From positions 1 to 21,121 of the forward strand of contig JBAYFX010000013.1 of assembly GCA_041666965.1 (NCBI GenBank): 21,121 nt of DNA, read 5' to 3'. This document shows positions 6,476-14,873 of this stretch, in pieces. Numbering within the stretch: the first letter of the stretch is position 1; each line of letters begins with the position of its first letter. Below the pieces are notes generated by a model. The model made no database searches and was not told where the DNA came from. It was given only the letters and a program-made list of their open reading frames with translations. The stretch is from JBAYFX01 sp041666965 (GTDB lineage Bacteria; Patescibacteriota; Microgenomatia; UBA12405). Position numbers and translations under genes: made by a program.

Positions 6476-9400
6476 TTAAAGTTTGACAGTTTTGACTGGA
6501 ATCAAACGTCCGATAATAACATTTTCCTTAAGACCGATCAAGTTATCGACTTCAGCCAGCAGGGAAGCTTCAGTAAGAATACTAGTTGTTTGCTGGAAAG
6601 ATGCGGCTGACAACCAGGAAGCGGTAGAGAGAGCTGATTGGATTAATCCAAGCAAAATTCGCTTGCCTTCGGCTGGTTTACCACCTTTTTCTTTAACTTT
6701 GGCGTTTTCCTGATTGTAGACGGCCCTGGTTAGGATTTGGCCATAAAGGAAGGTAGTGTCACCGGGATCTTCGACTTTAAGCTTGTCGCTCATTTCTTTG
6801 ACAATGACTTCGAAATGCTTGTCGTGAATGCCAATACCCTGGGATTCGTAGACGGCTTGAATGCTATTGATTAAGTAGCGCTGAGCCGCTTCGATACCCT
6901 TAATTTCCATGACTTCTCTAACATCGAGTGAACCCGAACAGAGTTGAGTGCCAGCGGCGATTAAATCACCATCGGAAATTAAGAGAGTAACGTTACTGGG
7001 GAGCAGATAGGTAATGGTTTTGGCTTGATTTTTGTCGTCTTTACCAACAAGTTTAAGCTCGAAACCGTCAATAGTTTCTTTGACTTTGACCTTACCGCTG
7101 ATTTCAGCCAAGGGAGAGGGAAGTTTGGGCATGCGGACTTCAAACAATTCCTGGACCCGAGGCAGACCCTGGGTTACGTCAACACCGACAACTCCTCCGG
7201 TATGCTTGGTACGGAGAGTTAACTGGGTACCAGGCTCACCAATGGATTGGGCGGCAATGACACCGACGGGGACACCGACCTGAACTAATTTACGGTCGGA
7301 AAGATCCCAACCATAACATTTTTGACACATCCCCTGCTGAGCGTCGCAGGTAAGCGGTGAGAAGATGTCTACTTGAGTTAGAGGGCTATTGTCAATTAGA
7401 GAAACAATTTTGTTGTCGATTAACTGACCTTTGGTGGCAATGACTTCTTTAGTATCGGGATTGATACAGTCATTGGCCAGAAAGCGGCCTAGAATTCGGC
7501 GGGCAAAGTAGCGCTCGCGGCCACGGTCGTTGCGACTAATGGTTATGAACCCATTAGTACCACAATCGGCTTCGCGGATGATGGCGGTGTGAGCTGAGTC
7601 AACCAAACGGCGGGTTAAGTAACCGGCGTCGGCGGTGCGCAGAGCGGTATCGGCCAAACCTTTGCGAGTACCACGGGCTCCAGTAACATATTCAAAAGAT
7701 GACAAACCTTCGCGGAAGTTGGACTTGGTGGGGAGCGGAACGATTTTACCTGTAGGATCGACCATAAGTCCGCGCATACCGGAAAGCTGTTTGATTTGGT
7801 CTTTGGAGGCACGTTTAATACCAGCCGCCGAAACTACCCGAATTGGAGAATCAACATCCAAAGTTGCCCAAGTTTTCTCGGCGATTTCTTCGGTGTAATC
7901 CATCCAAATGCTTTGACTAAGACGCTTTTTCTCGGTGAGGCTGATTAAACCCATTTTGTAGTTGTCTTCGACTTCGGCGACTTTTTTATTAGCGTCGTTG
8001 ATTAGGCCGGCTTTTTCGGGTAGGTATCCACAGTCAGCCATGGAAAGGGAGAGACCGGATAGAGTGAAACCGTAGAAACCGATTTTCTTTAAGGCGTCGA
8101 TGAGGTGGGCGGTGCGAATGCGACCCAGAGTTTCGAGGGTGCGGACAACCAGGTCACTTATGGACTTGGAACCAGCCATGGGCTCGTTGATGTAACCAAA
8201 CTCTTTGGGGATAACGCGGTTAAAAAGAATGCGCCCGAAAGTGGTTTTGACTAACTTACCATCGAGTCGGGTAACAATGAGCTGACGTAATTCAATTTTT
8301 TTGGTTTGGAAAGCCAATTCGACTTCGGCAGTATCACCTAAGATTGACAAACCTTCCAGGCTTTCCGAGGCTTCAAGAGGCAGGTCCTCTTGGCGCACGG
8401 AAGTAATGTAGTAGCAACCTACAGCCATTTCCTGGGACGGAACCGAGATGGGGCTACCGTCTGAGGGCTTGAGTAAGTTATGAGAAGGTAACATAAGACG
8501 CTTGGCTTCGATTTGGGAAGCTACCGAAAGTGGCAGATGGACACCCATTTGGTCTCCGTCAAAGTCGGCGTTAAAGCCTTTACAAACACAGGGGTGAAGA
8601 CGAATAGCAAACCCATCGATTAAGATTGGTCGGAAAGCCTGGATCGAGAGTTTGTGGAGCGTCGGGGCACGGTTTAGCAGGACGTAGCTTTTCTTGGTGA
8701 CCTTTTCGAGCGCGTCATAAACTTCGTTGATGCGATGGTCAATTAAGTTTTTAGCGCTTTTGATGTTGGGAGCTAGTCCGGAGATCATGAGCTCGCGCAA
8801 AACAAAAGGACGATAAATTTCGAGGGCTATTTCTTTAGGCAAGCCCACTTGGTTTAACGTGAGTTCGGGACCGACTACAATCACCGAGCGACCCGAGTAA
8901 TCGACACGTTTACCTAGAAGGTTGCGGCGGAATCGGCCTTTTTTACCGCGGAGCAAATCAGAGAGGGAGCGAGGTGTACGTTTGCTAGTTTTCCGCTTAT
9001 TTTTTGATGTTTTTTGAGAATCAATTAAAGCATCCAATGATTCCTGGAGCATTCTTTTTTCGTTTCTCAAAATAATTTCCGGAGCACCTAGGCGTAAAAG
9101 TTTTTTAAGACGATTATTACGGTTAATTAAACGCCGGTATAAATCATTTAAATCCGATGTTGCAAATCTACCACCAGTTAACTGAACCATTGGCCTTAGG
9201 TCCGGTGGCACAATTGGTACATAGAACATTACCATCCAGCTGGGGAGAATACCGTTTTCTAACATTCCTGTTAGTATTCGGATTTTGTACATTATTTTCT
9301 TTTTCTTTAGACGAGAATTGGTTTTGGCTAATTCTTTTTTAAGGTTTTTTAGAGTTGACTCAAGATCAATTTGATTTAAAACTTCCAAGATTGCTTCAGC

Positions 9401-10204
9401 ACCCATTTTAGACTCATAGAAAATATCAGCCTTAAACTGAGAAAAATAGAAGTTTTCTTCATCACTTATTACGCTTAAAACTTTCATGTCTCGAATTTTT
9501 TCGTCAAGATACTGAGAAAGGCTATCGAGACGGGATTTTTCCGTAAGAGCTTTATTTTCAAGTTTTTGAATATCCTGTTTTAGTTGGACTTCTCTTTCTT
9601 TTAGGGCAATTCTATATTGATCTTTGTTTTTGATTTTCTTTTCAAAATCTACTTTAGCTTGATCAAAGTCTGCATTTTTTTGATTAATTGCGGTTTTGGT
9701 ATCAGCGTCTATGGTAGCCCGACGTGCCTCCATATTGGAATTCAGATTAGTGATCGCTTCTTGGCGACGGGCGTCGTCAACTGTGGTAACTAAATATTTT
9801 GTGAAGTAAACAACTGATTCGAGTTCTTTTTGAGAAATGTCAAGAATTACGCTAATTGGAGAAGGTGTGTTTCGTAAATACCATAAATGGGTTACGGGAG
9901 CAGCTAAAGTTATATGCCCCATTCTCTCGCGTCTTACTTTCGAAGTAGTCACTTCGACACCACAACGGTCACAAACAACTCCTTTGAACCTAATTTTTTT
10001 ATACTTTCCACAATAACATTCATAATCCCGACTTGGTCCAAATATTTTTTCACAAAAAAGACCGTCTTTTTCTGGGCGCCAGCTGCGGTAATTTATTGTT
10101 TCCGGTTTGGTCACTTCTCCATGAGACCAAGAAAGAATCTCTTCAGGAGAAGCTAATTTAATTTTTAGACCAATAAAATCGTTTAAGTTTTTAAATTTGT
10201 ACAT
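6476..10204 (-). CDS. rpoC: DNA-directed RNA polymerase subunit beta'
   Basis: The start is the ATG at 10204, 4 bases after the rpoB stop, giving 1242 residues from MYKFKNLNDFIGLKIKLASP. An in-frame ATG 75 bases upstream lies inside rpoB and is not needed. The product has the N-terminal zinc site (Cys63, 65, 78, 81), a lysine- and glutamine-rich coiled-coil insertion at about 143-240, the conserved RFRRNLLGKRVDYSGRS block, the catalytic NADFDGD motif (545-551) holding the Mg-binding aspartates, and a second zinc site built from EADCGTNGF and CDAQQGMCQKC. Codon use changes sharply near residue 400: a 40-codon sample before it has 8 G/C-ending codons, one well after it has 23. Confidence 0.97.
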   Translation of the reverse strand: MYKFKNLNDFIGLKIKLASPEEILSWSHGEVTKPETINYRSWRPEKDGLFCEKIFGPSRDYECYCGKYKKIRFKGVVCDRCGVEVTTSKVRRERMGHITLAAPVTHLWYLRNTPSPISVILDISQKELESVVYFTKYLVTTVDDARRQEAITNLNSNMEARRATIDADTKTAINQKNADFDQAKVDFEKKIKNKDQYRIALKEREVQLKQDIQKLENKALTEKSRLDSLSQYLDEKIRDMKVLSVISDEENFYFSQFKADIFYESKMGAEAILEVLNQIDLESTLKNLKKELAKTNSRLKKKKIMYKIRILTGMLENGILPSWMVMFYVPIVPPDLRPMVQLTGGRFATSDLNDLYRRLINRNNRLKKLLRLGAPEIILRNEKRMLQESLDALIDSQKTSKNKRKTSKRTPRSLSDLLRGKKGRFRRNLLGKRVDYSGRSVIVVGPELTLNQVGLPKEIALEIYRPFVLRELMISGLAPNIKSAKNLIDHRINEVYDALEKVTKKSYVLLNRAPTLHKLSIQAFRPILIDGFAIRLHPCVCKGFNADFDGDQMGVHLPLSVASQIEAKRLMLPSHNLLKPSDGSPISVPSQEMAVGCYYITSVRQEDLPLEASESLEGLSILGDTAEVELAFQTKKIELRQLIVTRLDGKLVKTTFGRILFNRVIPKEFGYINEPMAGSKSISDLVVRTLETLGRIRTAHLIDALKKIGFYGFTLSGLSLSMADCGYLPEKAGLINDANKKVAEVEDNYKMGLISLTEKKRLSQSIWMDYTEEIAEKTWATLDVDSPIRVVSAAGIKRASKDQIKQLSGMRGLMVDPTGKIVPLPTKSNFREGLSSFEYVTGARGTRKGLADTALRTADAGYLTRRLVDSAHTAIIREADCGTNGFITISRNDRGRERYFARRILGRFLANDCINPDTKEVIATKGQLIDNKIVSLIDNSPLTQVDIFSPLTCDAQQGMCQKCYGWDLSDRKLVQVGVPVGVIAAQSIGEPGTQLTLRTKHTGGVVGVDVTQGLPRVQELFEVRMPKLPSPLAEISGKVKVKETIDGFELKLVGKDDKNQAKTITYLLPSNVTLLISDGDLIAAGTQLCSGSLDVREVMEIKGIEAAQRYLINSIQAVYESQGIGIHDKHFEVIVKEMSDKLKVEDPGDTTFLYGQILTRAVYNQENAKVKEKGGKPAEGKRILLGLIQSALSTASWLSAASFQQTTSILTEASLLAEVDNLIGLKENVIIGRLIPVKTVKL

Positions 10205-10208
10205 ATAT

Positions 10209-13200
10209 TTATTTCGCTTGTTTAATTTCTGAGTCTGTAGGCTCAGCGATATCCTCTTCTTCGGAGCCTTCAGAGTCATTAGAATTTTTTAAGGCAGAGT
10301 CATCTGTCGAATCATCAGCCATTACAGAAGACGTACTAATGTTAACACTGGATGGAAGTACTCCATCATCTGGGACAGCGTTATTAGAAGTTAAAGAATT
10401 TAAATCTGCTTCACCGTTAATGGTTAATGGCGAAATGTCTATTGCTAGACCAGCTAATTCTTTTGTTAAAACTTTAAATGACTCCGGAACCGCAGGTTCA
10501 GGAATTGGTATTCCTTTAATTATTGATTGGAACGCCATAGTACGACCTTCAATATCATCTGATTTTAATGTGAGCATTTCTTGTAAAGTGTGAGCAGCTC
10601 GATGAGCCTCAAGTGCCCATACCTCCATTTCGCCTAGTCTTTGGCCTCCCATTCTAGCCTTGCCACCTAGTGGTTGCTGAGTAACCAAAGAGTATGGACC
10701 CGTAGAACGTGCATGAACCTTATCATCTACCATGTGTACCAGTTTTAAAATATATCCAATGCCTACAGTGGTGGGTTGATCATATGACTCTCCTGTTCTA
10801 CCATCATATAGTAAATGCTTTCCACCAGTTGGCAAACCTGCCAGTTCAAGCTCTTTTTCTATCTGGGATTCGGGGTATTTTTGAAACACAGGGACTGAAT
10901 ATTTTTTATTTAAAGTGAACCCGGCATAACCAAGCATTGTCTCCAAAATTTGACCCAGATTCATACGAGCAATTACAGAAAGTGGTGATATGACTAAATC
11001 AATTGGGGTACCATCTGATAAACGTGGCATATCGTATTCAGGCATAACGCGACAAATAACCCCTTTGTTCCCATGACGCCCTGCTATCTTATCACCTTCC
11101 TGAATACGTCGGATTTGAGCAACATATACTTTTACAATACGGTTAACACCCGGATCAAGTTCATCACCTTGATCTCTAGAAAGTGATTCGACTTTTATTA
11201 CAACTCCACCCTCTCCGTTGGGGACACGAAGTGAGGTGTCTTTAACCTCACGAGCCTTTTCACCAAAAATAGCGCGAAGGAGCCTTTCTTCTGCAGATAA
11301 TTCTTTCTCTCCACGGGGCTCAACTTTTCCCACCAAAATGTCATTCGGTCCGACCGTCGCACCTATCATGACAATACCATCTGGAGTAAGCTTAGCTAAT
11401 TCAGCTTCAGCAACACCTGGTATGTCTTTGGTCAACTCCTCACTTCCTAACTTGGTCTCCACAACATCGGCTTTATATTCATAAATTTGAACATTAGTTA
11501 AAACGTCATGCTTAACCAGACGGTCGGAGATTAAAAACGAATCCTCGTAAGACAACCCATCGATTGAAGCATATGCCACCAAAATATTTTTACCTAAAGC
11601 TAACTCACCACCATCAGTTGACGGTCCATCTGCCAATAAGTCACCTTCTTTGACTTGATTCCCCTGAACTACCATAGCCTTTTGGTTGTAGCAAGTGCCA
11701 TACGGTGAGGTACGATCAAATTTCACCAAATTATAAATAATTTCTTTCTTCTCGTTTCCTTCTACTATTATTGATTTATCTAACTTCAATATTATTTTCT
11801 GGGCATCAACGTAAGTAATTGTTCCGGAAGCAGGGGCCAATATTGCCCTTTCCATAGCTCGAGCCACCTCACTTTCCATCCCCGTACCAACAACCGGCGC
11901 TTGAGGATTAATCAAAGGCACCGCCTGTGTTTGCATGTGGCTGCCCATTAAGGCGCGTGTAGCATCATCGTGATCGACAAACGGAATTAACGCGGCTGAA
12001 GCACCAACAATCTGGTTAGGAACTAAATCAATATAACGAACGCCTGAAACTGGTCCTTCTATAAATTCTCCTTGGTAACGAATTGGTACCCATGTTTGCT
12101 TGATCTGCCAGTTTTCATCCGTATCAATGTTCAAGTGTGTAATTTGAGCATCATATTCATCGTCAGCATCTAGATATACAAAATCTTTAGATACAAAAAA
12201 ATCTTTGCCATTTTTTACAATAGGTCTAAAAGGTGCCAGTAGAAAACCATATTTATCAATTTTTGCGTATAGTGCCAAATAGGTAACTAAACCAATGTTT
12301 GGTCCCTCTGGTGAACGAACAGTACAAATACGTCCATATTGTGAGCTATGTACGTCACGGATTGAAAATGCGGCTCTTTCTCTAGTTAGACCGCCAACAC
12401 CAACGACGGTAACACGTCGCAATAAATCTAGTTCTGATAAAGGATTAGTTTGATCTAAGATGGCTGAAAGTTGATTACTTCTAAAAAAGGTGTTAAGTGA
12501 AGATATTATAGGTTGTGGGTTAATCATCTGGGAAGGAGTTGGCTTTTCCTTAGTGGAAATCAAGCTCATTCGTTCTTTTATCATCCTTTCAAATCGGATA
12601 AGTGCGGGTCGAATTGCGATTTGAGAGACTATTTCGCCACATCGACGAAGACGTCGATTGGCTAATGAATCTATGTCATCAACACGCTTAACTTCACCTT
12701 TTTGTAGCTTTATTAAATACTTGATTGTATTAACAAGATCATCTGGGTTTAAAACCCAATTAGAAGGATTAGTGTCATCTGAGGATTGAGAAAACTTTTT
12801 ATTAAACTTATATCGCCCAACATTACCAAGCTCATAAGTTTTCAAATCGAAAAATCTTTCTTGTAAGAAGTTTTGTGCATTTTCGATAACCGCTGGCTCT
12901 CCAGGACGAAGACGTCGATAAAATTCAAGAACTGCTTCTTCGTTTGATTTTGTCGGGTCAGCGTTTATTGTTCCGTTGATAAAATCAGAAAATTCGCCTA
13001 CTAATTGCTTATCAGTATAATGACCAATAGCCCTAAGAAGAATTGTAGCTGGAAATTTCTTTTTTCGATCGATGCGTGCAAATACAACATCCTTTTTACC
13101 AACAAAAAACTCGAGCCATGAACCACGATTAGGACGAATTTCGGCATTATATAGATTTTTTCCGGTGCTTGGGTCAATTTCTGTGGTGAAATATACACCA

Positions 13201-13607
13201 GGTGAACGAACTAACTGATTTATTACTCCACGCTCAATTCCGTTGATTATGAAAGTTCCCTGTTCAGTCATGGTCGGAAGACTTAAGAAAAATACTTCTT
13301 CTTGCTTGGTTGTTCCAGTTCTTTTGTTCAATAAAGTAGCTAAAACTCGGACTGGTATCACATAGTTAAGTCCTTTCCGTTTAGCAACTTCCGGAGATAC
13401 AGGAGGTTTATCAAAAGTGACTTGGCCCAAAGTCAATTCCCAATTGTTCCCGGTATAATCGGAAATAGGTGAGATGGACAGTAAAGTTTGGGCAAATTCT
13501 TTCTCTAAAAACTGTTTCCATGATTCTTGTTGGACTTCAATTAAATTAAGTTTAGGGATTTGGGGATATTTTCGTCCCCAATCGGTTCGGTGGGATGATT
13601 TAGGCAT
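10209..13607 (-). CDS. rpoB: DNA-directed RNA polymerase subunit beta
   Basis: The start is taken as the ATG at 13607 (MPKSSHRTDWG); a TTG lies one codon upstream. The 1132-residue product shows the usual order: N-terminal lobe, fork and rifampicin-pocket region (NQLSAILDQTNPLSE to LTRERAAFSIRDVH), SPEGPNIGLV, the EGDKIAGRHGNKGV block and the clamp-connecting C-terminus LGGKARMGGQRLGEMEVWAL. In the rifampicin pocket Leu395, Leu396, Ala382 and Thr400 stand where E. coli has His526, Lys527, Gln513 and Ser531. After the usual end (SFKVLTKELAGLAIDI) comes an extra tail of about 80 residues rich in Ser, Asp and Glu. It is the first gene of rpoB-rpoC-rpsL-rpsG, with a consensus-like promoter and a roughly 50-nt leader. 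Confidence 0.97.
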   Translation of the reverse strand: MPKSSHRTDWGRKYPQIPKLNLIEVQQESWKQFLEKEFAQTLLSISPISDYTGNNWELTLGQVTFDKPPVSPEVAKRKGLNYVIPVRVLATLLNKRTGTTKQEEVFFLSLPTMTEQGTFIINGIERGVINQLVRSPGVYFTTEIDPSTGKNLYNAEIRPNRGSWLEFFVGKKDVVFARIDRKKKFPATILLRAIGHYTDKQLVGEFSDFINGTINADPTKSNEEAVLEFYRRLRPGEPAVIENAQNFLQERFFDLKTYELGNVGRYKFNKKFSQSSDDTNPSNWVLNPDDLVNTIKYLIKLQKGEVKRVDDIDSLANRRLRRCGEIVSQIAIRPALIRFERMIKERMSLISTKEKPTPSQMINPQPIISSLNTFFRSNQLSAILDQTNPLSELDLLRRVTVVGVGGLTRERAAFSIRDVHSSQYGRICTVRSPEGPNIGLVTYLALYAKIDKYGFLLAPFRPIVKNGKDFFVSKDFVYLDADDEYDAQITHLNIDTDENWQIKQTWVPIRYQGEFIEGPVSGVRYIDLVPNQIVGASAALIPFVDHDDATRALMGSHMQTQAVPLINPQAPVVGTGMESEVARAMERAILAPASGTITYVDAQKIILKLDKSIIVEGNEKKEIIYNLVKFDRTSPYGTCYNQKAMVVQGNQVKEGDLLADGPSTDGGELALGKNILVAYASIDGLSYEDSFLISDRLVKHDVLTNVQIYEYKADVVETKLGSEELTKDIPGVAEAELAKLTPDGIVMIGATVGPNDILVGKVEPRGEKELSAEERLLRAIFGEKAREVKDTSLRVPNGEGGVVIKVESLSRDQGDELDPGVNRIVKVYVAQIRRIQEGDKIAGRHGNKGVICRVMPEYDMPRLSDGTPIDLVISPLSVIARMNLGQILETMLGYAGFTLNKKYSVPVFQKYPESQIEKELELAGLPTGGKHLLYDGRTGESYDQPTTVGIGYILKLVHMVDDKVHARSTGPYSLVTQQPLGGKARMGGQRLGEMEVWALEAHRAAHTLQEMLTLKSDDIEGRTMAFQSIIKGIPIPEPAVPESFKVLTKELAGLAIDISPLTINGEADLNSLTSNNAVPDDGVLPSSVNISTSSVMADDSTDDSALKNSNDSEGSEEEDIAEPTDSEIKQAK

Positions 13608-13635
13608 CAATTATTTTTAAAATTAAGCAAAGAAA

Positions 13636-13649
13636 GCCCCCAAAGGGGC
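13636..13649 (-). promoter_or_regulatory. GC-rich hairpin in the rpoB leader
   Basis: On the minus strand GCCCC-TTTG-GGGGC forms a 5-bp stem with a 4-base loop, followed by TTTCTTT. It lies about 10-20 nt after the predicted transcription start of rpoB. It could stabilise the 5' end, act as a weak attenuator, or end transcripts arriving from the gene upstream (13702-14820). Confidence 0.5.
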
Positions 13650-13663
13650 GAACGCTGGGGGGT

Positions 13664-13692
13664 ATTATAGATTGGATTAAGAAGCAGGTCAA
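13664..13692 (-). promoter_or_regulatory. Promoter of the rpoB-rpoC-rpsL-rpsG operon
   Basis: On the minus strand TTGACC (13687-13692) and TATAAT (13664-13669) are separated by exactly 17 bases. The predicted start near 13657 gives a leader of about 50 nt. The promoter sits in the 94-base gap after the stop codon of the preceding gene. Confidence 0.8.
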
Positions 13693-13701
13693 CAGGATAA
13701 A

Positions 13702-14820
13702 TTACCAACTAAAGCTAGAAGTTATTTGATTATAAACTTCAGTATTTAATTCACTATCCATTTCAATAAAATTAAGATGGATTGTTTTTGCCCCTCTGGG
13801 AATAAAAAGATGATGATCAATCATTCCAGTTATGAAACTTTCAGCTTCAACTTGCCCACTAATTTCCGTTGATTTTACTTGATTAATAATCGGTTTTGTT
13901 TCAGAATAAGCACTATAACTATAATCAGTTTTTAATTGTTTTATTATTACCGGAATCTGACTGGTTTCTATGATTGATACAGTAAGAGGAACAAAAGTAG
14001 GTTCGGTGTTTTCTGGGACCGGACGGACTTCACCATCATTTATATCAGCTTCTAATTCGAAATAAAACATATCAGGTTTATCTTGATATGTGTAATAAGA
14101 CCATTCTGAAGGGTAACTTATTTGAAATTTTGGAGAAGTATGACTGTAGGTTTTCTGTACTACCGACACTTCCTCCTGACATATTTCTTCGCTACAGTTA
14201 ATGGAGGTATCTGATTCACATTTACAGGTATTACACCCATCAGAGGCAGGGAAAGTTTCACCAATTTTGTATTGCTGATCATTTAGAAAACATGTGCCCA
14301 ACAGCACTTCGGTCGTTGGCACTACTGAGGTTGGAACTGGAGATTTAGGATTTTGATTGAATGATAAGTTAAACTGAGTATCCCCTTTAAAAACCTTGTA
14401 ACCTAAGAAACCAAAGACGCTGAGAAATATGAAGAGTGAAATAATAAATGTTAGCTTAAAAATATTAAAGGGAGCAGCTAACGGGACAGAGTAACTTGTT
14501 CCCAAAGAAGGTAATGAGGTAGGTTCAGAAGTCTGAGAAGGTAAAGAAAGAGATGTCTTTTGGCTCTCATGAGTAGAAATATTTTGGTCTTCTAATTCCA
14601 CCGGAGGTGAGTTGGGTGTCTCTTTGAGATCATAAGACTTAACCTCTTTTAAGGGTTCGATTATGTCTGGAACTGGCTCATCAATTTCTTTATTAGACAC
14701 ATCTAACAAAGGCAATGTTGGAGGCGTGTCAGGTAGGGGTGAAGTTTCCGGAGTTGGTGGATTGTTTATATTTTGAGAATATTGATCGAGCAATTGTTGA
14801 TATTGGAGATCGTCGGACAT
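13702..14820 (-). CDS. Single-pass membrane protein with a six-cysteine module and a PsbP-like C-terminal region
   Basis: The start is taken as the ATG at 14820 (MSDDLQYQQLLDQYSQ), giving 372 residues; an in-frame ATG at 14835 would lie inside the promoter. Residues 17-110 are Pro/Ser/Glu/Thr-rich and look disordered. A transmembrane helix follows (about 117-140, IFKLTFIISLFIFLSVFGFL). Outside the membrane is a cysteine module with spacing C-x17-CNTCKC-x7-C-x4-C, similar to pacifastin or von Willebrand type C modules. The C-terminal 150 residues (from SPKFQISYPSEW to ITSSFSW) look like the PsbP/MOG1-type fold often seen in bacterial lipoproteins. Function is unknown. A TTGACA-17-CATATT promoter lies immediately upstream. 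Confidence 0.72.
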   Translation of the reverse strand: MSDDLQYQQLLDQYSQNINNPPTPETSPLPDTPPTLPLLDVSNKEIDEPVPDIIEPLKEVKSYDLKETPNSPPVELEDQNISTHESQKTSLSLPSQTSEPTSLPSLGTSYSVPLAAPFNIFKLTFIISLFIFLSVFGFLGYKVFKGDTQFNLSFNQNPKSPVPTSVVPTTEVLLGTCFLNDQQYKIGETFPASDGCNTCKCESDTSINCSEEICQEEVSVVQKTYSHTSPKFQISYPSEWSYYTYQDKPDMFYFELEADINDGEVRPVPENTEPTFVPLTVSIIETSQIPVIIKQLKTDYSYSAYSETKPIINQVKSTEISGQVEAESFITGMIDHHLFIPRGAKTIHLNFIEMDSELNTEVYNQITSSFSW

Positions 14821-14825
14821 AAAAG

Positions 14826-14854
14826 AATATGTCATTTATTGAAAGGATTGTCAA
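14826..14854 (-). promoter_or_regulatory. Promoter of the cysteine-module membrane protein (left arm of a divergent pair)
   Basis: On the minus strand a perfect TTGACA (14849-14854) is followed after 17 bases by CATATT (14826-14831), which ends 5 nt before the ATG at 14820. It overlaps the rightward promoter at 14839-14867 by 16 bases. Confidence 0.6.
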
Positions 14855-14867
14855 TTTCAACTATTAT
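14839..14867 (+). promoter_or_regulatory. Promoter of the LPAAG protein gene (right arm of a divergent pair)
   Basis: TTGAAA (14839-14844), a 17-base spacer and TATTAT (14862-14867) point right. The -10 box ends 6 nt before the ATG at 14874, so the first transcribed base should be at or next to the start codon. Confidence 0.65.
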
Positions 14868-14873
14868 GAAACC

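Noticed and set aside
8990..9010. Replication origin or terminus as the cause of the composition change in rpoC
   Set aside because: The switch is sharp within one gene and involves G+C at third positions as well as strand skew; no DnaA boxes, dnaA gene or dif-like site was seen nearby.
10205..10279. Upstream in-frame start for rpoC (MTLKAPKKRIS...)
   Set aside because: The 25 extra residues overlap the end of rpoB and have no counterpart in RpoC; the ATG at 10204 gives the conserved N-terminus.
13636..13649. Simple terminator of the gene at 13702-14820
   Set aside because: It lies beyond the rpoB promoter and its U tract is interrupted, so it is reported as a leader hairpin with termination as one option.
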